Assembly (NCBI GenBank): GCA_905373185.1
Contig: CAJPSE010000003.1
Coordinates: 1 to 26,551 of the forward strand
Direction of reading: 5' to 3'
Source: an uncultured Fretibacterium sp.
GTDB lineage: Bacteria; Synergistota; Synergistia; Synergistales; Aminobacteriaceae
DNA: 26,551 nucleotides
Position 1 is the first letter of the stretch. Each line of letters opens with the position of its first letter. Under the pieces are notes generated by a model that was not told the origin of the DNA, ran no database searches, and saw only the letters and a list, made by a program, of their open reading frames with translations. Positions 23,028 to 26,551 of the stretch are shown here, one piece after another. The position numbers were made by a program, and so were the translations under genes.

Positions 23028-23240
23028 AAAATCATCTCCTTCCCGTGCCGGAATCCTCTCTCCGACACGCTTCATATACGACCGAAACAATCGCATTGCA
23101 CCCATTATGGCAGGGACCCCCGGCAGAGCCTTCCGTCGTTTTAGGGATATGTTTCAGGGTCATATTGGGGAGATTGAATCTGTAGAGGGGATTGTGAGGA
23201 AATGAGGGAAAGATGAAGGAAGGTGACAGGAGGAAATAAC

Positions 23241-23294
23241 ATGACGGTAGTGAAAACATACCTGGGACGGATTACAAAACCCGGCATAGAATGA
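23241..23294 (+). CDS. Very small ORF (17 aa) with a strong ribosome binding site
   Basis: MTVVKTYLGRITKPGIE begins at an ATG preceded by AGGAGG with a 7-nt spacing, the best ribosome binding site in this 475-bp divergent gap. It could be a leader peptide for the large gene downstream. No family is recognised, and a site this good can arise by chance in a purine-rich stretch (23165-23240 is strongly purine-rich). Confidence 0.3.
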   Translation: MTVVKTYLGRITKPGIE

Positions 23295-23318
23295 TAAAAT
23301 AAAAAGTGAGGAGAGCCG

Positions 23319-23465
23319 ATGCAACTCTCCCCGACGCCGTCCTCGAGCTCAAGCGGGCAGCCTTTTGTTTTGATTCCAGCGGCTGCAGTGATTGTATCGG
23401 CTGAAGTGATTCTGGGACGGGCACAAAACCTGGAAGAAGGAGCGAAACGTACGGAACCCAATTGA
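23319..23465 (+). CDS. Small ORF (48 aa), hypothetical
   Basis: MQLSPTPSSSSSGQPFVLIP continues AAAVIVSAEVILGR and ends EEGAKRTEPN. GAGGAG lies 5 nt before the ATG. A short hydrophobic centre (FVLIPAAAVIVSAEVIL) could be a membrane segment. Its stop lies 38 bp before the chosen start of the nuclease-like gene, allowing coupled translation. Part of it repeats sequence found in the previous ORF (CTGGGACGG..CAAAACC in both). No family is recognised; it may be a real small protein or chance. Confidence 0.35.
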   Translation: MQLSPTPSSSSSGQPFVLIPAAAVIVSAEVILGRAQNLEEGAKRTEPN

Positions 23466-23502
23466 AGCAGTGGTTGGGGTTTCTGGAAATCGTGGGGCGA
23501 TC

Positions 23503-25755
23503 ATGAGAAAAAGGACTCCCAATAAGGATAAAGATAAGGATAAGAAGGAAGACAAGAATCAAAAGGAAAAGGGGGCCGAGCGGAACCCCAAGGGCTCTCA
23601 TGCGGGCCGGGAACAGGAGCCCGCGTCGGCTTCGTCCCCGCTCGACGGCGACAGGGCCTTGGCACGGCGTTCCCGCAGACGAGAGAGTGCTTCGGAAAAG
23701 GCGGCCCCGGTCCCCGTGGAAGCGGGATCGACGCCCCCTATTTCCCCGAAAAAAGCACCCCCCAGGGAACAAGACGCGGCCTCTCACGCTGCTGACCCGG
23801 GGGAGGGCGGCGAAAAACACGCAAACTCTGTTTCCGAAAAAAGGAAGCCCCGAAACAGGGTCAGAAAGAGTACCGGTAGTGAAAACACCCCTTCTAAAAA
23901 AGACCTCGGTGCAAATGTATCTGTGATTGAGTCAGTTAAAAACAATACCGATAATGAAAATAAGACCTCGAAGGCAGCCGTTGCGGCAAAAACTACAGCT
24001 AAAAAGCATGCTGGTAACAAAAAAGACACCGATACATCGAATCCAAAAGACAATGTTGGGCATGAAAAGAATGCTGGTAATAAAAACAATATCACCAGTA
24101 CGAGTGAGAAGGGTAAAAAGGATAACAAAAGCAAAACCGGTAATAAAAATACGCCTATAAAAATAAGGAGGAACGTCGAAAAAAAAGATAAAAACGTTAC
24201 CGGTGATAAAAATAATGCTGTATCAAAGGACAAGGGCCTGCCGCAGGAAGGCAAAAAGGCTTCCGAGGACGTGGGGACCCCGAATAGGGATGAAAATATC
24301 GGTACTGTTTTAAACCCTGACATGAAAAACATTACCGATAATGTCAGGTCGGCGCCCCCAAAACGCCCGCGTCGGAGGGGGCGGAATGCATCGGGACATA
24401 AGTCCGGTATTGAAAATAATCCCGATGTTGGCAAAAAGGATGAGAAGAGCGGCAGTGATATTGATACCGGTATCGATATCCATGGTGAAATTGTGAGGGT
24501 AGAGCCCGCCCAGAAAGTGGAGGAAGCAGGGGCCGACGCGTCGAAGGGGGACGGGCTGCCCGCCGCCCAAAAGGCCCCAAAAACCCAAAAAACGGAACGG
24601 GGGAAGCGCAAGAAGAATCCCTACTTATCCCTCGATTACGGTTCCGTGCAGATGATGTCCTCGCTTCGAGGCTTCGCTCCGCTGGGGATGCTCTTCGTGC
24701 TCATGGACGTCCTCCGGGGACAGGAGGAGGGGCTGATTCACATCAATCAGCTGGCGCAGTCCCTGTCCATTGGCAAGCCCTCCCTGCTGGCCCAGCTCGA
24801 GAACCTCGAGGCCGCGGGGCTAATCCGCACGCTCTCCAGCTCCCGGATGGGGCGTCACATCGAGCTGCTCTCCCCGAATTTGGTTCGGAGCGCGGGCAGC
24901 GGGGACGGCGGGGCGGAGAGCTCCCCCTTTACCAACCTGCTCCCTGTCCCTCCCTCTGCACTCGGAGAGGAGGCGGGGGGGCAGTTTTCCGCCGCGAAGC
25001 TGGAGGGGTTGGCGCGATACCTCCAGAGGCACGGGGTCGAGATCGTCCACATTCCCGACGAGTCCAACCTGGATCCCCGTATCTCTCAGATCGCGGGCTT
25101 CCTGGGGAAATATCTTGCCTATGTCCTTCCCTTTTACGAGACCCTGAAGGCCACGCTGAACGAGGGCTCGGAGTTTACCTATTCCCTGGCCGGGCTGAAC
25201 GGCCGCGACGTTACCCATACCCTGAACCTCTGCCGGATGCTTCGGGAGGTGGACTTCCTGGCCTCGTATGCCTACCGGCGTGCGCCCCACTACAAGATCG
25301 TGGCCCGGGTGAACCGCACGCCGACGGCCATCAACTTCCTCACCGGAGGCTGGCTGGAGCACTTCATCCGCGACAAGGTGGTCTCCATCCTCACGACACA
25401 CCCCGCCACCCTGGACCTGCCCTACGCCTTCATGAAGAATCCGTGCATCATCCTTCCGGGCGGGGAGGACTTCGAGCTCGATCTGCTGCTGAGCGTCGGG
25501 GAAAGGATATTCTGGATAGAGGCCAAGACCGGCGAGTACATGGAATTTCTGCCCAAATACTCACGGGTCTCCAAGGTGCTGGGGCTGAACCGCAACACGT
25601 CCATGCTGGTCAGCGTGGGGGCCCTGGCGCCGGCGGATAACCTCTCCGCCCGCTACGAGCTGAGCTGCTGCAACCTGGACGAGTTTGCGGACGTGTTCAG
25701 GATCAACCTGGTGCGAGAGCTCCAGCAGGGCTCCATCCGGCGCCGAAGGGGCTGA
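23503..25755 (+). CDS. Disordered repeat region + winged helix + PD-(D/E)XK nuclease-like domain protein
   Basis: This is a 750-residue protein with three parts. Residues 1-365 are low-complexity, Lys/Asn/Asp/Gly-rich and basic, with a degenerate motif like (T/A/S)G(N/D)KN recurring (AGNKKD, AGNKNN, TGNKNT, TGDKNN). Residues ~376-463 look like a MarR/ArsR-type winged helix (HINQLAQSLSIGKPSLLAQL, then ENLEAAGLIRTL). The C-terminal third has GGWLEHFIRDKV (Trp617, Glu619), E658-L-D660 and IEAKTGEY with Glu673 and Lys675. The E-x-D...E-x-K arrangement is the PD-(D/E)XK nuclease signature, and 'GGW(L/F)E...ELD...IE.KTG' resembles the C-terminal nuclease domain of Card1/Can2 (DUF1887). No CARF domain is obvious, and no CRISPR array lies in the window. 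ATG at 23503 follows GTGGGG; GTG at 23470 in frame is the alternative. Function is unknown: DNA- or RNA-directed nuclease, possibly defensive, is inference. Confidence 0.75.
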   Translation: MRKRTPNKDKDKDKKEDKNQKEKGAERNPKGSHAGREQEPASASSPLDGDRALARRSRRRESASEKAAPVPVEAGSTPPISPKKAPPREQDAASHAADPGEGGEKHANSVSEKRKPRNRVRKSTGSENTPSKKDLGANVSVIESVKNNTDNENKTSKAAVAAKTTAKKHAGNKKDTDTSNPKDNVGHEKNAGNKNNITSTSEKGKKDNKSKTGNKNTPIKIRRNVEKKDKNVTGDKNNAVSKDKGLPQEGKKASEDVGTPNRDENIGTVLNPDMKNITDNVRSAPPKRPRRRGRNASGHKSGIENNPDVGKKDEKSGSDIDTGIDIHGEIVRVEPAQKVEEAGADASKGDGLPAAQKAPKTQKTERGKRKKNPYLSLDYGSVQMMSSLRGFAPLGMLFVLMDVLRGQEEGLIHINQLAQSLSIGKPSLLAQLENLEAAGLIRTLSSSRMGRHIELLSPNLVRSAGSGDGGAESSPFTNLLPVPPSALGEEAGGQFSAAKLEGLARYLQRHGVEIVHIPDESNLDPRISQIAGFLGKYLAYVLPFYETLKATLNEGSEFTYSLAGLNGRDVTHTLNLCRMLREVDFLASYAYRRAPHYKIVARVNRTPTAINFLTGGWLEHFIRDKVVSILTTHPATLDLPYAFMKNPCIILPGGEDFELDLLLSVGERIFWIEAKTGEYMEFLPKYSRVSKVLGLNRNTSMLVSVGALAPADNLSARYELSCCNLDEFADVFRINLVRELQQGSIRRRRG

Positions 25756-25769
25756 GGCTGGCAACGCGC

Positions 25770-25799
25770 AAGGACTCCACCATCTAAAGCGGGGTCCTT
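25770..25799. terminator. Hairpin between convergent genes (candidate terminator)
   Basis: AAGGACTCC (25770-25778) pairs with GGGGTCCTT (25791-25799), 9 bp with one T-G pair, loop 12 nt. It starts 15 bp after the nuclease-like gene's stop. There is no long T-run, but its place between two convergent genes suits a terminator. Confidence 0.5.
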
Positions 25800-25865
25800 C
25801 CGCATTTGTCCGGCTTGGCCGTGCCGCGGTTTCCTTTGGGGCCCCGCTTGGGAGCTGGGTGTTCT

Positions 25866-26540
25866 TCATTCGGCGTCGGGCTCAGCTCGAGAGGTAGCCT
25901 TTTCGACCAGCCGCTTCCCCAGCTCGCGGGCACTTTGAAGGTCCTTCGGAAACTGCTCCTCGCGCTGCCTGGCCTTGTCCTTTTCGTTGAACAGGGTGAC
26001 CTCGTAGCGGGAGTAGTCGCCGAACTGGTACGTGTCGTAGGCGCAGAGCGTCTCGCTGTAGCCGAAGGTGAGTCTGAGGGCGTCGGTATTCGCCCCCAGC
26101 AGGGTGGGGTAATGAAATCGCTCCGCCAGTCCCTCCGGGCAGTTCATGGTGTAGATCATCGCCGTGGGGACGGTCTTCTTCAGGACCCTCCTCTCCTCGA
26201 TCCCGTAGACGAGCAGAGGGAACACCAGCCGCTCCAGAAAGGCGCGCGTCGAGGCGGTGGAGCAGTGGAAATAGACCGGACTGCCGATGACGATGACGTC
26301 CGCTGTGCGCGCCTTCTCTAGGGTCGGCTTCAGCGGGTCGCGAAAGGCGCAGAGGCCGTTCGTCCTGTTGCCCTTCACCTTGCAGGCGAAGCAGCTGACG
26401 CAGCCCTTGAAGACAACATCGTACAGGTGCACCAGATCAACCTCCGCCCCGGCCTCTCTGGCCCCCTCCATCGCGCTCTCCAGCATCTTGTGGGTGTTCC
26501 AGTTTTTGCGCGGACTTCCGTTGACAAACAACGCTTTCAT
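25866..26540 (-). CDS. Flavodoxin-fold NAD(P)H-dependent oxidoreductase (FMN reductase/iron-sulfur-flavoprotein-like)
   Basis: This is a 224-residue protein of the NADPH-dependent FMN reductase family. The phosphate-binding loop is GSPRKNWNTHKML (8-20), the FMN segment is VIVIGSPVYFHCSTASTRAF (in part), and a Cys cluster CVSCFACKVKGN lies near residue 48-60, with another Cys in GLCAFRD. This C-x2-C-x2-C arrangement is also common in iron-sulfur flavoproteins and their cluster-free relatives. Length fits the multimeric reductase group. The ATG at 26540 has GGGGTAAG just upstream, so the gene is complete, ending 11 bp before the window edge. It converges with the nuclease-like gene. It may serve in redox or quinone detoxification; the substrate is unknown. 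Confidence 0.87.
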   Translation of the reverse strand: MKALFVNGSPRKNWNTHKMLESAMEGAREAGAEVDLVHLYDVVFKGCVSCFACKVKGNRTNGLCAFRDPLKPTLEKARTADVIVIGSPVYFHCSTASTRAFLERLVFPLLVYGIEERRVLKKTVPTAMIYTMNCPEGLAERFHYPTLLGANTDALRLTFGYSETLCAYDTYQFGDYSRYEVTLFNEKDKARQREEQFPKDLQSARELGKRLVEKATSRAEPDAE

Positions 26541-26551
26541 GTCTTACCCCC

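Noticed and set aside
21483..23144. 553-codon plus-strand open frame
   Set aside because: Overlaps the methyltransferase in another frame and lies antisense to msrAB; no motifs.
23241..25755. CRISPR-associated context for the Card1-like nuclease domain
   Set aside because: No repeat-spacer array, cas gene or CARF domain is visible in the window, so a CRISPR link is not supported here.
1..26551. tRNA, rRNA or riboswitch genes
   Set aside because: I found no cloverleaf, conserved rRNA segments or recognisable riboswitch core in the intergenic regions by eye.

Overview
The window looks like a chromosomal segment of a GC-rich, probably anaerobic, amino-acid/organic-acid-fermenting bacterium. 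The mix of an AbgT-type transporter, two TRAP transporters, a LivJ-like binding protein, an acetoin-type 2-oxoacid dehydrogenase complex, L-threonine dehydrogenase and a probable selenoprotein fits Synergistota best. That assignment is inference: there is no rRNA or marker gene here. Genes are dense, mostly with good Shine-Dalgarno sites, and GTG/TTG starts are frequent.

Layout. (1) 1-3980, plus strand: the 3' part of an M20 amidohydrolase, an AbgT-family transporter, an 11-bp tandem repeat, an orphan branched-chain-amino-acid-type binding protein and a strong terminator. (2) 3982-4960, minus strand: an ArsM-type SAM methyltransferase whose conserved catalytic cysteine is an in-frame TGA followed by a hairpin of bacterial SECIS type, so probably a selenoprotein, then a remnant of a small protein. 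(3) 5291-8283, minus strand: TRAP operon 1 (binding protein, small and large permease), divergent from a GntR/FCD regulator (8521-9207) whose promoter contains a perfect palindrome. (4) 9366-14866, plus strand: a PPC/DUF296 protein and E1alpha, E1beta, E2 and E3 of an acetoin/2-oxoacid dehydrogenase complex; the E2 has two subunit-binding domains, and a 124-bp imperfect palindrome lies between E2 and E3. (5) 15184-20000, plus strand: TRAP operon 2 followed by an SDR dehydrogenase and a threonine-dehydrogenase-type Zn enzyme. (6) 20191-20517, minus strand: two pieces of a decayed gene, the larger resembling the start of a D-2-hydroxyacid dehydrogenase. (7) 20539-21873, plus strand: a PadR regulator under a consensus promoter overlapped by palindromes, then a SAM methyltransferase. 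(8) 21918-23027, minus strand: a membrane-anchored MsrA-MsrB fusion. (9) 23241-25755, plus strand: two tiny ORFs and a 750-residue protein combining a long disordered Lys/Asn-rich repeat region, a winged helix and a PD-(D/E)XK nuclease-like domain resembling that of Card1/Can2. (10) 25866-26540, minus strand: a flavodoxin-fold NAD(P)H-dependent reductase.

How it works together (inference): regions 3-5 look like an uptake-and-oxidation island. Two TRAP systems bring in organic acids, the SDR and Zn dehydrogenases oxidise hydroxy or amino compounds to keto compounds, and the lipoyl complex cleaves a keto substrate such as acetoin to an acyl-CoA. Region 1 pairs an amidohydrolase with a transporter for aminoacyl conjugates. 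The two items most worth following up are the Sec-ArsM with its SECIS-like hairpin and the repeat/winged-helix/nuclease protein.
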